NCBI RefSeq assembly: GCF_963678635.1
Contig: NC_087071.1
Span: forward strand, 3,735,624-3,799,623
Origin: Symsagittifera roscoffensis
Taxonomy: Eukaryota; Xenacoelomorpha; Acoela; Convolutidae
DNA length: 64,000 bases
Direction: 5' to 3'
The number at the start of each line of letters is the position of its first letter. Within the stretch, counting starts at the first letter, position 1. Position numbers and translations under genes: made by a program. Shown here one piece after another: positions 57,601 through 60,094 of the stretch. A model generated the notes under the pieces. That model did not search any database. It saw nothing but the letters and a program-made list of their open reading frames with translations, and was not told the DNA's origin.

Positions 57601-60094
57601 CCCATACCACAAACAATTTGATTTTTGAAAAAAGGACACAACCAACAAAACATAAGAAAAACCACAACAAACCCAACATAAAACGTTGTCACATAACAGG
57701 ACCCCTCACAAAAACCGCATGAAATCATACTCCCACTCCTGGCCTAACCCACCAGGAAGGACGTCCTGAGCATGCTCTATAGCCGGCCTAACCCACCGTG
57801 CTACATCCACGCTTTGTGACCACACCTCTATTTTTAATAAGAGCTACTCAAGTGTGAGTAACTCTTCAAAATAACAGAACTAAAACAAAAAGCTTTTGTG
57901 AAAACAACTAACTAAAATCATAATTAAAAAATATTAAACTAATAAAAGTTTTATAAAATGTAAAATCACATGATACAATACATAGATCAGAATACAACAC
58001 CAAGGACGAACATCAAAAGACAAAACGACCCCACCACACTCGAGAGAGAATGACCAACTACAATCAATATGCCGCTCACAATCACAACTCAAAGGATTTA
58101 GAGTACGACTTGACCTCGCAGAAAAGGACTTCATTGAACCAGACCAATGACCACCTCGATGACCCAAGTGTACGTACAGATCCGAGTAACCAGGCATCCC
58201 CTCCACGCACAATCTCCACGCCATTCCCAAGCTAGATCAGACACAAAAGAAGTTCTCCCCGAAGAACAGAAAAACCTGACATAGCCAACCATTCTGAAAT
58301 CAGAATTGATTTTGTTGCAGAGACTCAGTCGTTGTCACAAGAAGAACACAACGTCTTATGTCCCTAACTCCAGCTTCCTGAAACTCCCTTAACAAAGAAG
58401 AAGCGGAAGAAAATTATGATGTTCACCAAATACCAACGTCCATCATCCATCCTTGAATTACAGAAGAACTGTTCTAAAAAACTCTGTAAAACCCGGATGG
58501 GTGGAACCTGATCTAAACTATATTTTATGATTGGATAAATTAAATGTTTTACCAATGTAAAGTATTTAATATTAACCAATCATGACCCATCTAACTAACA
58601 ACCCACTTATTTGTAAGTGCTGAAGTTACTTGTAATTTCAGCACCAGAGAGATTTGAATTTAACTTAGAAATTAGTTGGACTCTCCCGAGCACTTCAGCA
58701 GCCGCAATAAACCAGTATACCCTAGATCTATTGAGCCTAGCAGAGACTAGTTAAACAACCTGAGACTAGATAGTATAAGAGTAAGACTAGGATCGGTATT
58801 AGACTAAGAAGTTGCACGAATCTATCCGGCCGAAAATAAGATAGCGTGACGAGCAGACGGTGTACCCTATCCGAAATTACTCTATGAGTTATACCCATCG
58901 GTCTTAACTCACTATCTACAAGGGACAGGACCAACACACGAGCTGCGCAGCTTTTCACGGCGAACCACTAATTTACATGATTTTATGGCAAATTTTATAG
59001 GCTAGGTAAATTCATGAACGACAAATGTGCAGTTTGCTACAATGATTCGAAAGTTTAACAGTTTGTTATTTTTTTACGACTCAATTGAAATTTATTTTTC
59101 GGATTGAACACCAAAATTATGATACGCAGTTTATGATAAATAGGGATGATTATCAAACCAGTCTCTGAATAATCCACGGTGCAAGGTGTTACCACCGGTG
59201 ATGATTAGTTAGTTCTTATAAACTAGGTTATGATTCTGTTGGTGTTCAAACCCAGTGTTGTTTTGAAGAAGAACACTTGAATCGAAGACTTTCTGTTGCG
59301 ATCTTAAAAATCGGCAAAACTCAATTATTTACTTGTAATACTTGAATAGTTTTTATTAACATAATTGTACATTGTTACTTGTAAATTGTTAGGGAAAGTT
59401 ACATGCAATAAACTAGCTGTATGCGGATCTAGGATTTTCTCGAGCGGGGGGGTGGAGGGGGGATTCGACTTTCGTTGACTTAATTGATTTTGATTTTCTG
59501 AGCTCTTCGAAATCACTAGCTTTTTTGCCTCATTTTGTGCGCCACAGGCAAATTTTTGAAAAAACAGGCCGAAAAAACGCGGTTTTAGGCACTTTTTGAC
59601 AGTTTCGACCAAAAAATCTCCTCTCAAGATCAGTATATACTGGCGCCAAAGGAGCCTTTGGAAAAAGTTTAAGGGTCAGCCAGCCAAAAATGGATATCTC
59701 AAAATAGTACAAAGGGAGCAGAAGGTCGAATCCCTGAGGAAGGAGGGTGACCTCCACCCCCTCCCCTCTCCCTCCCCCCCCCCCCTATCAGCTACTGATT
59801 TGTATCTAAGCATCCAATAAAATTCATAGCTAAGTTCATAATTTCTGTGTTTTGAAATATAAGATATGAAAAAGCTTGTTTTATTATTTGCATTTTTCAC
59901 CATTAGAAAAAATTTAGGGTCGTTCAGCCAAAAATGGATATCTCAAAATAGTACGTCGAATCTCTGAGGGGGAGCAAAGGGGGGGATTGCGCTATAGCTT
60001 ATAACCACTATAACACCTTGTAACCTTCGGTTTATTTTATGAGTTAGTTCATAAACTTACCAGCATCCGCAAAGTCAATGTTTCCGAAGTCCAC
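21282..60094 (-). CDS. Dynein stalk/MTBD-like protein with disordered tail (5' incomplete)
   Basis: Eleven minus-strand exons join in consistent phase (2,265 nt, 754 codons plus stop): 60061-60094, 37925-38104, 35390-35507, 34718-34883, 32744-32929, 30672-30814, 26362-26492, 25877-26021, 22994-23190, 22405-22560, 21282-22090. All introns are GT-AG. Residues about 12-270 resemble the dynein heavy-chain stalk: a coiled-coil-like segment, VTEIRRFNKPLPMLHQVM leading into a hydrophobic helix, a conserved Trp, then TSSAAAFYEWAVKKL, which matches the distal S-x-A-A-x-x-x-x-W region. The stalk carries dynein's microtubule-binding tip. Residues about 275-754 are Ser/Thr/Lys/Glu-rich, probably disordered, with RSRS and two KKPxSSSKSVKIK repeats. 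No AAA module follows, unlike true dynein heavy chains. I infer a microtubule-associated, perhaps ciliary, protein. Exons upstream of 60094 were not found. Confidence 0.72.
23191..25319. repeat. Intron with dispersed-repeat copy 2
   Basis: Intron of the minus-strand gene. The part from about 23,720 to 24,760 resembles 241-1010 in block order (cgaacgcaaggaaact, then caatttgagaaaactgga, then tgctgctcg). Only lysine-rich AT frames are present and nothing is supported as coding. Confidence 0.4.
25320..25673. mobile_element. Palindrome-rich MITE-like element
   Basis: Ends CCCGGGTTGACC and GGTCACCCGGG are inverted with a one-base indel. Inside, further inverted pieces occur (ccaaacaattccatac near 25,375 against gtatggaattgtttg near 25,626), along with repeated tttttccata motifs, so the whole element can fold on itself. 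No reading frame or clear target duplication. Confidence 0.5.
27100..28248 (-). pseudogene. Decayed BEL/Pao integrase fragment, unit 1
   Basis: Minus-strand reading in shifting frames shows BEL/Pao integrase landmarks: HPVILN with a zinc-domain-like stretch near 28,230, LMADLPP near 28,010, and EAILNSRPLT near 27,550. Stops and frameshifts break it. A further protein-like stretch on the same strand runs from about 27,370 to 27,120 with one internal TAA. It is the partner of the unit at 28740-29515. It lies in an intron of the dynein-stalk-like gene, same orientation. Confidence 0.6.
27405..29930. repeat. 1.26-kb tandem duplication
   Basis: Two units, about 27,405-28,661 and 28,671-29,927, each running from cgctggtcttgt to cgttatctaactagttttcttg. 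Most of the sequence aligns without gaps apart from scattered substitutions and short indels. Both carry the same decayed BEL/Pao segment. Confidence 0.85.
28740..29515 (-). pseudogene. Decayed BEL/Pao integrase fragment, unit 2
   Basis: Better preserved than unit 1. The minus-strand frame from 29,285 to 28,989 begins MADLPP and includes FIARRDTPKLLIS, the position just before the second catalytic Asp in BEL/Pao integrases, but the expected Asp-Asn is replaced. After a stop, EVEAILNSRPLTHFSSDFDD follows in another frame near 28,830-28,770. The zinc-domain part with HPVILN lies at about 29,490. No protease, RT or LTR accompanies it, so it is a dead fragment. Confidence 0.65.
30602..30655. repeat. 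(GT)n / poly-G microsatellite
   Basis: A GT repeat runs into more than 20 G, lying 20-70 bp from the exon end at 30672 of the minus-strand gene. Confidence 0.9.
30869..31255. mobile_element. Intact hAT-type MITE with perfect 8-bp target duplication
   Basis: Ends CAGTAGCGGAT and ATCCGCGCCTG are inverted. The element is flanked on both sides by taaaagaa (30861-30868 and 31256-31263). It contains a poly-C tract followed by tcagggattcgacccc, then ggatatcc, and a gtcgacc palindrome near the right end. It is 387 bp and non-coding. It serves as the reference copy for the related elements in this window. Confidence 0.85.
31264..32743. other. Intron, no gene recognised
   Basis: AT-rich intron of the minus-strand gene. 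Plus-strand frames at 31,396-31,659 and 31,714-31,962 and a minus-strand frame at 31,536-31,928 overlap one another and match nothing I recognise. Confidence 0.5.
33178..33690. mobile_element. Longer TTACGAGG-family element
   Basis: It starts TTACGAGGCCAAAGTGTGC, shares ggataggcgcacaatttg and ggattccagagacatgtctt with 10981-11176, and ends near acagtttggggtatgcgg. It is about 510 bp with extra internal sequence (several attccgc repeats). No target duplication was identified. Confidence 0.5.
33691..34717. other. Intron with a partial exon-end duplication
   Basis: No gene. At about 34,590-34,613 the plus-strand block taaatgactgaccttgata repeats the donor end of the exon at 34,718 (34,708-34,726), about 118 bp downstream of it in transcript order. 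The copied piece lacks an open frame, so it is probably a small tandem duplication remnant. Confidence 0.5.
35890..36300. repeat. Dispersed repeat, copy 3
   Basis: Aligns with 480-930 (aaagctctttt, tccgtgacctt, ttgctgttcaatagtagagtttgca). It lies in the intron between exons 35390-35507 and 37925-38104. Confidence 0.45.
36510..36839 (+). pseudogene. Protein-like frame with one internal TAG
   Basis: From ATG at 36510 the plus strand reads 39 codons (beginning MIYHPTDSDDCVVPNFESE) to a TAG at 36627. The same frame then stays open for another 69 codons to TAA at 36837, including RRSYSVGELFIYRNDRN. Composition is varied and protein-like, in contrast with the AT-rich shadow frames around it. An in-frame TGA lies just before the ATG. 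It could be a decayed nested gene or a retrocopy, or an exon pair with an unseen intron. No family is recognised. Confidence 0.35.
37182..37345. repeat. Imperfect palindrome with poly-C and (CA)n core
   Basis: The left arm cacccccactaaacaac and right arm gtttagtgggggtgtag are inverted. Inner arms tatgtagta and tactacata also pair. The centre is about 14 C followed by a CA repeat. It is likely a foldback MITE. Confidence 0.5.
38148..38425. repeat. 71-bp tandem repeat, four copies
   Basis: The block tgatcattggtatgaaag recurs at exact 71-bp spacing (38,161; 38,232; 38,303; 38,374). The first three copies are almost identical and the fourth differs at its end. It lies 45 bp upstream, in transcript sense, of the acceptor at 38,105 of the minus-strand gene. 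Confidence 0.95.
38897..39059. mobile_element. Possible hAT-MITE fragment
   Basis: CAGGGGCGGCTTTAGGG resembles the terminal sequence of the hAT-like MITEs in this window, and the segment contains agaaggtcgcccc. No matching right end was found; it runs straight into the TIR element at 39060. Confidence 0.3.
39060..39738. mobile_element. TIR-bounded palindromic minisatellite element
   Basis: Outer inverted repeats of about 33 bp begin CCCGTACCCAGTAAATTTT; the right copy has one base changed. Between them are roughly twenty repeats of a 22-31 bp unit, each centred on the perfect palindrome TTTCAGATCTGAAA followed by T-rich spacer and cttggcta. The terminal repeats themselves include one half unit (acagatctg). 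No coding capacity. Confidence 0.8.
39777..39979. mobile_element. MITE (GGATCTACTTAACA family) with perfect 8-bp duplication
   Basis: Inverted ends GGATCTACTTAACA; flanks ataagact at 39769-39776 and 39980-39987 are identical. Longer than its relatives at 9648 and 15171 owing to an internal segment. The large LTR element begins only a few bases past the right flank. Confidence 0.85.
39990..39993. repeat. Target-site duplication, left (CTAT)
   Basis: CTAT directly before the 5' LTR is repeated directly after the 3' LTR at 58912-58915. Four bases is the usual size for Ty3/gypsy-type and some retroviral integrases. Confidence 0.8.
39994..40403 (+). repeat. 5' LTR
   Basis: 410 bp from TGGAACC to AACTCA. 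It contains TATATTTTAT near the start (40011), inverted CCAAT-like motifs (gattgg, ccaatca), and AATAAA at 40198-40203. Transcription start and R/U5 borders cannot be placed by eye. Confidence 0.95.
40406..40423 (+). promoter_or_regulatory. Primer-binding site candidate
   Basis: TGGTGCGACCATAAGTCT begins two bases after the LTR. TGG pairs with the CCA end of a tRNA. The next bases (cgaac) could also pair with a T-loop GTTCG, but the spacing is one base short of a canonical tRNA, so the primer tRNA is not assigned. Confidence 0.6.
40491..40724 (+). CDS. Leader ORF, 77 codons (uncertain)
   Basis: ATG after a run of A about 85 bp past the LTR. The product is a basic, polar peptide with GIGRRPRTRDDIRQ and no recognised domain. 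It is the first ORF on the genomic RNA and could be an upstream regulatory ORF or part of a spliced first exon. Nothing proves translation. Confidence 0.3.
   Translation: MLYDNNLIEMSLRLNRSEPIFRTITELPGIGRRPRTRDDIRQSRNLPYSYMIVRQKPEQTFIFRILLAMNIDFHLQT
41055..41139 (+). promoter_or_regulatory. Pair of identical stem-loops in the leader (packaging-signal candidate)
   Basis: An identical 25-nt stem-loop occurs at 41055-41079 and 41115-41139, exactly 60 nt apart. Each has CAAGG and CCTTG stems around loop cttat, with GATC at both outer ends. Downstream, the leader repeats degenerate blocks ending ccaacccttga (about 41,205, 41,430 and 41,555). Twin hairpins in a retroelement leader fit a dimerisation/packaging role, which is inference. 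Confidence 0.45.
41354..41475 (+). promoter_or_regulatory. Splice-donor-like GTAAG motifs in leader
   Basis: GTAAGT at 41354, GTAAGA at 41460 and GTAAGT at 41470. A donor here joined to an acceptor after pol, for example ttccccaactcag ending at 50645, would give a subgenomic RNA for the downstream genes, as retroviral env RNAs are made. Confidence 0.35.
41657..42124 (+). CDS. ORF1, basic 155-aa protein
   Basis: ATG to TAG, 155 codons, rich in Lys, Arg and Ser. A serine/acidic patch (FSDSETTSNSSKRGKRRIKK) runs into an arginine/lysine-rich stretch, resembling the phospho-site plus RNA-binding layout of retroviral regulatory proteins; this is only a resemblance. No zinc knuckle or membrane segment. 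Its last 26 nt overlap the gag-pol start, which lies in the +1 frame relative to it, so gag-pol could be reached by frameshift, reinitiation or leaky scanning. It may equally be an N-terminal Gag piece split off from the main ORF. Confidence 0.6.
   Translation: MSFKNLGNKQTIVLHNCEIDNKKYDLVITPHTQTVGYIRTKRQTLKRKIITKQRQITRKRFSKNRNAFSESETNSLDELYKLKESIDKNCPLHDQLYFSDSETTSNSSKRGKRRIKKQYKHKPVHLYNWNQPIRHIDNYILTVIERKNELNAHSR
42099..50321 (+). CDS. Gag-Pol polyprotein (2,740 aa), Ty3/gypsy type
   Basis: One uninterrupted frame. Residues 1-590 are a Gag N-terminal region with Gln/Asn/Pro-rich stretches. About 600-790 is a Retrotrans-gag-like capsid (WFSVLPQEI, KRFTQEFSKMF). A CCHC knuckle lies at 842-855 (CNYCRRYGHSISEC), then an Asn/Arg/Ser/Tyr-rich tract about 930-1080. 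The aspartic protease has DSG at 1229-1231 and NIIGIPF near 1308. Reverse transcriptase covers about 1570-1800 with YLDD at 1737-1740. RNase H starts near Asp1886 (CDASNFGIGAAL). The integrase has an HHCC zinc domain from His2249 and Asp2321, Asp2381, Glu2417 (D,D35E spacing), followed by a GPY motif at 2594-2596. Cleavage by its own protease is expected. No frameshift or stop separates gag from pol, so their ratio must be set otherwise. All catalytic residues are present. Confidence 0.97.
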   Translation: MSSTHTPGEETPDDDEIFPFIVDADTDRGQHIFCQNLLVNLFEPGISPCKTEFPDVKIKRQIIDHYLKDICNITQQYGIYSIEFTSPNHNNRKYTIQTDDLDLEFSKVFSEYIKSIQYQNSQRANSIFTNEVFAIIYSYISILENEIPLTNVSPTETSKHLKVRHEITLLSSYLNIIKENFTKDDVSQHTKHDLQKILAWFIIDYFTHNIDLIAQARKNFRPQNSNDDTAITEQSDYVWDPEWSHPAFINFPQSISSQAISTISYIRDYVKVIPLTIDATPLNYNTFLPDTQNNSLNSTVIHNENLNGTRNLTQQDIQTPSHFINEEIVHTTTTQQSISPIRPNLTTPRNTNPSQTQVTLQSTVKPSVAPKYSHMDYQTYRPMTIPSKTRKTFTRNNFADHNYNYTHPSKTYNQPQRNFNQYTRSRNWDNPMTQPNSINFQTNPPQDHSENYPFFQQNKNKKQTSYQMDYLSSDDDFLQPDIFAPNTQEYRRQGIQRTRTNHRNFSPQPIDAQHQQPIQQQNLINTQSFQPIQQQNPMTAHSYQASQMQNEIPLPYYLQQHEITRNQLSNFSQMPNAAESLQMTMNPYLMGGSSITSNKPLMVFTGTDPEYSVEDYLNAVTANLILNIGPEPINTPLHQNWIHRRTALIQTTLDGAAQKWFSVLPQEIKSNWKRFTQEFSKMFDSERNKQQQRVLCNEIRRLPNETIKQIAVRIETLVRKAYSLNTHDYKNTKMTEILMMTLTPQLRKIAIKKRASHPSSIREPDLDFRKLVDKLEQAEITMKLEETENLKLQYVNKIETTPTNINNIQESETDLVEKITEILNIYEKNPNFKGKPSFKKWCNYCRRYGHSISECRQKQQDNQNKPQKYKEPNKSFYQYMKKDQNLPNKTVHSNNSSGKPLPNNTNYTRNQSPYNSSYRGRSPERRNTYNSSQNHYNRPNSRNNYSRSNSNTQRFVSRSNSQPRNNYYPNNQSRNSSYNRNRNYSYNRNRSYSNNRNQNYPNNRSRNNSYNRSNYNRPNNNYQNRSRNNSQNRHPSYNNRYRNYSQSPHRNNNNYNNSNNRHRSSTPKHQRQINQVQSNPETTSDPPGIDDTVTDTLQLNQINCTSSDSESDTENTLSINMIKVENDYESVIYEQPFPSHIYENQSEFLQNYYTTPINSTPTTQETNEINTTNQTNKNTKTKCLNTNHIYQNIQKEQPKEKIWTIPFLLESPRNKEFQPPDLEIDFLIDSGAESNIINIPTWNEIKTLHPKLTPLETSSKLATAQGSTLINYGKIQLFLLPTRTMEQSKILNKPFKQIFHITDIKYNIIGIPFISKYIPTINILNSKILIKDKYTKTKETSLTFFQRLNKQPPFFSKFYPIFNQQRKHLKPLSGNIYNFSIKQVHQYDKEQNKQKFYMSEFEFKPIHKFFKITISSIKYLKNSNSDIISLHVYNNTPYQVTLPLGLLGYCETNATISPIHEKAYRVNNILQLLDICQSTILNEELSINNIISNENRNTDYFTKTPYFKPTFNISNYTENQQKFLTMFNFQHSQITQDEFEKLAKQLIKYSSVYATSKFDVGKISSSLHLPLKPDAVFKKQRASKVPIHLHDKVNRLLDILEQYNIISPVNKEEQPKGNTFINPVIILAKGESLKIVLDARYLNSLIDESKCNWPIEPIQVILTKINGKYFTTADMNSAYNQMPLDEQSRRLTQFVIGNQQYEFNRLFYGISIGPAAFSAFMSKIFRPLILKKNAITYLDDVFMQSQTKDEMFNVLEKYHQILQNENLKAAPDKSHFFLTRVKFLGHNIERKTITPLKSRIDAIQKLQPPTNKKKIQEFLGMLNFLSKYVYKMQLYLRPFYNILRQQNNFEWNIEHQTRFEEIKKLLTEQISNTIPDSNQPFYAMCDASNFGIGAALLQSHNGTNKMNLISANSRLFTQAELRLSTLMRECTAIIYTLTEYEFLILGSKHPTVLFTDHKPIIFLFTQKSNPNHRVYRFQLILMKFPNLHIVWTAGKNLALPDTLSRNTPPELLTRKTTVEIPKNIKFYLAENETSPRLECKYAVKTDIEQSQINSLQHFPLYLDCQNNHYEVDLLGTSTFKPIPYSQWIKNNTQQKRTKQHPPKKDHFPLIEKEDLTDKINLSGPQTNDSKYTINQVFDLHDPLDTIPLSKFEIENIFLPPTETITISTLKQYQNLDPIIRQLKSWHKYKTKPIKADSTILGNKTLLRYFRKFNNTTINENTDLLEYNLNESTVPCLPLSMILIAFNISHTQNIKGHSGSEKTYSNFIQNFYFPNAPIWIKVLCNDCIVCQLNKPYPNQKQIAQKQDFKGQSLYFNHRISFDTKGPISPSSEGNSYIMVIVDAFTHYVALNPVPHCNAYYAYTTLYEHWIAKFGLPEILVTDNGTEFINNEIITLCHLYNIKHKPRTSHAPWTNGLVEGMNRSLQEYLRCIINGNDTKYTEWSADVKLFPLAYNSQITTTLGMSPYEMVFNQKPRKPIMFTANSHKNAQGYCQPNKDSICYNLPLHTHDEDHFHHPQILKLASGTHTEWILNRDKKHNEIYQKITKKLLQRQNINEQINSRFTPASELKIGTFVLIPNFNTQKGISKKLQPLRKGPYQIIAKPTDVTYKITDSNKKEIVQHRNNLLPYYPKEYALRELTQLYSFTGLKIIQNEPHLKNTEQNDNPTENQNTKPTATKNNTQNHKESPKQRKNRKMTEQIIPQEQIDKSENRKTTRLRNQPRKNYKIFIPQSKILKKVEFQK
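50322..50918 (+). other. Non-coding stretch between pol and accessory ORFs
   Basis: About 600 bp without a sizeable frame. It contains a pyrimidine-rich acceptor-like site (ttccccaactcag at 50633-50645) preceded by ctaataac, which could be a branch point. It is the likely 3' splice region for downstream genes. Confidence 0.4.
50919..51149 (+). CDS. Small hydrophobic ORF (76 aa)
   Basis: The frame has a long Ile/Leu/Phe membrane segment in the middle (residues about 26-60, FLIILIIFCNIFLIFY) and a short polar tail. It lacks Cys-rich or enzymatic motifs. The TGA stop overlaps the ATG of the next ORF (ATGA at 51146-51149). Size and topology are like viroporins or other small membrane accessory proteins, but hydrophobicity is easily produced by T-rich sequence, so coding remains a proposal. 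Confidence 0.4.
   Translation: MLFSQSVTQIIINLKHFFTKLETFIIFLFDILESFLIILIIFCNIFLIFYTILELFLQLSKTLDYIHRYDSYNLSK
51146..51334 (+). CDS. Small double-spanning membrane ORF (62 aa)
   Basis: It begins inside the stop of the preceding ORF (ATGA). Two hydrophobic segments (IFLLFVIFITFLSSLIL and FALATILLILFL) flank a CKCIKK turn, giving a hairpin membrane topology. No homology is recognised. The shared ATGA junction suggests coupled translation with the 76-aa ORF. Confidence 0.4.
   Translation: MIRTIFSRTDIFLLFVIFITFLSSLILTICKCIKKAIFTFALATILLILFLEEYYNKHKPSH
51340..52476 (+). CDS. ORF without any ATG (378 codons), probable spliced or non-AUG product
   Basis: Directly after a TAA at 51337-51339 the frame is open for 378 codons to TAA at 52474, with no ATG in it. 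The first two thirds are Pro/Ser/Thr/Gln-rich and likely disordered. The last 120 residues look folded (LRLDWNTFTAPPPLFG, then LQLKFEITVKL, ending NPYSGLSYTCIF). Composition matches the neighbouring genes. It overlaps the start of the envelope-like ORF by 13 nt. A -1 shift from the 62-aa ORF cannot feed it, because the TAA at 51337 intervenes. Acceptor-like AGs (acccaacag at 51375, catcccaag at 51409) make splicing from an upstream ATG exon the best guess. Confidence 0.6.
   Translation, partial: QFKNPSKIATQQSQNQSSPTSSQDNQTPPSTTQNPQTSTRISFQDNPYTFEERHARLSEPLEPVQRQAPLSEPTYNLYPTLPQELSRIRNYSQNQNTVEINRQIIHPRRNRNLQTPRVHFDIPQSPSQNTPENPIGILPETPTLLSQRSTSSLPSDYLGSTPTSEQIRENPFNPPNQASRLPYWTTHSFTQGEPNLVNDPIDISTDTTTSSSLPETLSLPSTPSISQFSPPLFNLNFPNNLDARYREQSSINIPLRLDWNTFTAPPPLFGQHQESNRLHNWALNRLQYRQDIHNDIRDHNIQILQQNSLQLKFEITVKLNNITQHPYPLNPPNITAQSLPPPFITTEVIYKYDRYTKNTIGYITFYNPYSGLSYTCIF
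52464..55082 (+). CDS. env: Envelope-like glycoprotein (872 aa)
   Basis: An N-terminal hydrophobic signal-like stretch (ILKLLIFLRLLFLVI) is followed by a Cys-containing ectodomain of about 680 residues with some N-glycosylation sequons. A long membrane-associated region at about 705-770 includes FNFIGFLFSLLKGIYN and a second hydrophobic patch. A Pro/Gln/His-rich tail of about 90 residues ends it. The Cys pattern near the N-terminus and the extended Gly-containing membrane region recall glycoproteins of chuviruses (class III, gB-like fusion proteins), which several invertebrate LTR elements have captured; this assignment is from remembered family layout and is tentative. It would mediate membrane fusion or cell entry if functional. 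The stop overlaps the next ATG (ATGA at 55079). Confidence 0.65.
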   Translation: MYILKLLIFLRLLFLVISNQNINPSPRTGPQDLLVTHYDCEENEQKTLHKYAINQVSQCETEPQAIETTDVIATLYSKARATTVTGYKFTATFSEKKVHCSQVSNGNKNRLDHESFYQSNIERLLHLNPDDCKNELLRLNITQNKNSQRKLVNFQVFPDSVHQSQLERHQGHIKLDEKYPYNGAHGRLTYDLHDKHWIPHIGINDPSNCKADTKNKGYQEIMFFDWKIQLEKIQLTRDLSDNTMIYQGIRLPCKNDQGYCDPTTRTQATIVWFPEDTCTTFQVAKIHARMIKFHEKYFIQSIPYEQVHPSRKLSSNFRNIDNIENKLTRFQIYQETELACKYRNPLHRTQYSEILVEYEKGFDMTTGKVKIDPYATGHPLNEGTSYIPVNFEKSNGQPGGHLKPHDTRSTRLQELSLMNTTYFGNIHYDIHLDMKLDYTISRIFQEMSLSELETLHHLCELERTQILQSLALAVLKIPYAGYLLSGNRSNFLDYEGNILWFYTCTKKVSPLYVFEDKRCYKRIPIFYKNKVHFVDTLSRRTYFWDTAVPCGSENSHNVVQLNPDENKYYLLTPYPTLMQSLKKFSPESIRAIARNPNIDLQSIGIYSKSDIQHHIRTQQFQELLTQMDTIQRQSIDQNLRKLAETAGFADIYTQDYSGYFKDIKDYIYLNGEKYRPQDISPINIFSFVTLKNEILDFLGWPYYILEKLTILYAMFNFIGFLFSLLKGIYNTCAIHTQVNRQASVARILFAGFFGIFSTSINKILLDAQIKEYNTKIATRQNTYDEEHNNVDITPTAPQLPALPNNHPLSLVPRNFRNLAITHNPNFRLTTSQSPIQHIMTHQSQDDNTYEQIIEQPHTTAFQSQNNHFFSPR
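55079..56884 (+). CDS. 601-aa ORF of unknown function
   Basis: It starts within the envelope stop (ATGA). Residues 1-195 are Pro/Ser/Thr/Asn-rich and disordered-looking. From about 200 to 601 the chain has the mixed Phe/Tyr/His/Leu composition of a folded protein (FKRKFPNHPFPAKPG, then TPYVFTLNIFDRKFDHII, RYFCP-like segments and a C-terminal ALQLLWPLLQTKNIIRIL helix). There is no signal peptide, zinc knuckle or catalytic motif. The disordered-then-folded layout parallels the ATG-less ORF at 51340-52476, although the folded parts do not look alike. It is an uncharacterised accessory or structural gene. The stop is three bases before a strong splice donor. Confidence 0.7.
   Translation: MSRQLGSLHRSNSHPTNLTSPIPIIPLFAFPPPDFPSSNVTSGMNSDTNSHTSVLYSISQLNNPNIETPDEFADSEPSPSNNFHNSSNFSQPPFQPILSNNPDPITPTPSYASQVTPTYSSYHSDQSSHSPDTPRISPELDNFITLQQQPYHLNTPTINQISSTINSSNPPTPTPSSNYTESLAPSSTSTESSLNTNRAYRTFKRKFPNHPFPAKPGTAREYINHPKHTNTKEFLAITLPSFPQYTLNTPHDTNETRNFVDEYVLMPTLSWTSYYHFTNPLCLPLSNTHIDIERNTDMLYRLTTPLTARQFTYVGYKKSLKTHTAPRANEYTLEYYDHNIIRANQDQFLDDDRFANPQITEKFFIKTPYVFTLNIFDRKFDHIISEALTDTQAYESFKERFQIFSLTFHFLAPHERDLHCSHDIMLRTKQTHTYSYYRFIQNHFDLHTPSRQPHHRFQFINSKYTSPFFLNFTYCIKDTNLHGILRNYDPITQMYIFCPITKTFNAEESRPFLIPHEFVQPIEIPILEFIHNTKFNHKLYNLIQNTPYEFAVGTEELTTIKALQLLWPLLQTKNIIRILAKLLTTSELIHDIFPHGFFPDD
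56888..56965 (+). other. Candidate intron directly after the last stop
   Basis: CAG|GTAAGTATG donor begins three bases after TAA (56882-56884). A ctaac branch-like motif is at 56912, and tgttttctttag ends at 56965; an alternative AG is at 56973. The 78-nt length equals that of the host intron at 7037-7114. Splicing here would leave every ORF intact. Confidence 0.5.
56974..58501 (+). other. 3' region of the element
   Basis: 1.5 kb with no long frame. Short frames at 57,540-57,722 (Lys/His/Thr-rich, 60 codons) and 58,050-58,235 (hydrophilic, 61 codons) are of doubtful meaning. The direct repeat ggcctaacccacc occurs at about 57,739 and 57,783 around a short palindromic stretch (ggacgtcc), possibly an RNA export or stability element. 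A purine-rich run aaagaagaagcggaagaaaa lies at about 58,394-58,413; the bases directly before the LTR (ggatggg) form only a short purine tract. Confidence 0.4.
58502..58911 (+). repeat. 3' LTR
   Basis: 410 bp, 409 identical to the 5' LTR by eye. Poly(A) signal AATAAA at 58706-58711. Confidence 0.95.
58912..58915. repeat. Target-site duplication, right (CTAT)
   Basis: Matches 39990-39993. Removing the element joins gactatctat to ctacaaggga. Confidence 0.8.
58916..60060. other. Intron flank with two hAT-MITE copies
   Basis: No gene. A copy of the poly-G hAT-like MITE family spans about 59,414-59,790 (gcggatctaggattttctcgag to cagctactg), and a fragment lies at about 59,915-59,990 (gccaaaaatggatatctcaaaatagta). 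Confidence 0.55.

Larger units (their letters stand above)
39994..58911 (+). mobile_element. 18.9-kb Ty3/gypsy-type LTR retroelement with envelope-like gene
   Basis: Bounded by 410-bp LTRs (TGG...CTCA) that differ at one base (C at 40362, T at 58870) and by a CTAT duplication, so insertion was recent. Order: PBS, 1.2-kb leader with hairpins, basic ORF, gag-pol, two hydrophobic mini-ORFs, an ATG-less ORF, envelope-like ORF, 601-aa ORF, 1.6-kb 3' region, LTR. All main frames are intact. The sense strand is strikingly A-rich and G-poor; a hand count of 43741-43800 gives A 29, C 16, T 11, G 4. Known Ty3/gypsy elements are usually 5-9 kb, so this one is unusually large. It lies antisense in an intron of the dynein-stalk-like gene. 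Confidence 0.97.

Noticed and set aside
58394-58413. Purine-rich run as the polypurine tract
   Set aside because: It is about 90 bp upstream of the 3' LTR, whereas the plus-strand primer normally abuts the LTR; kept only as a remark.
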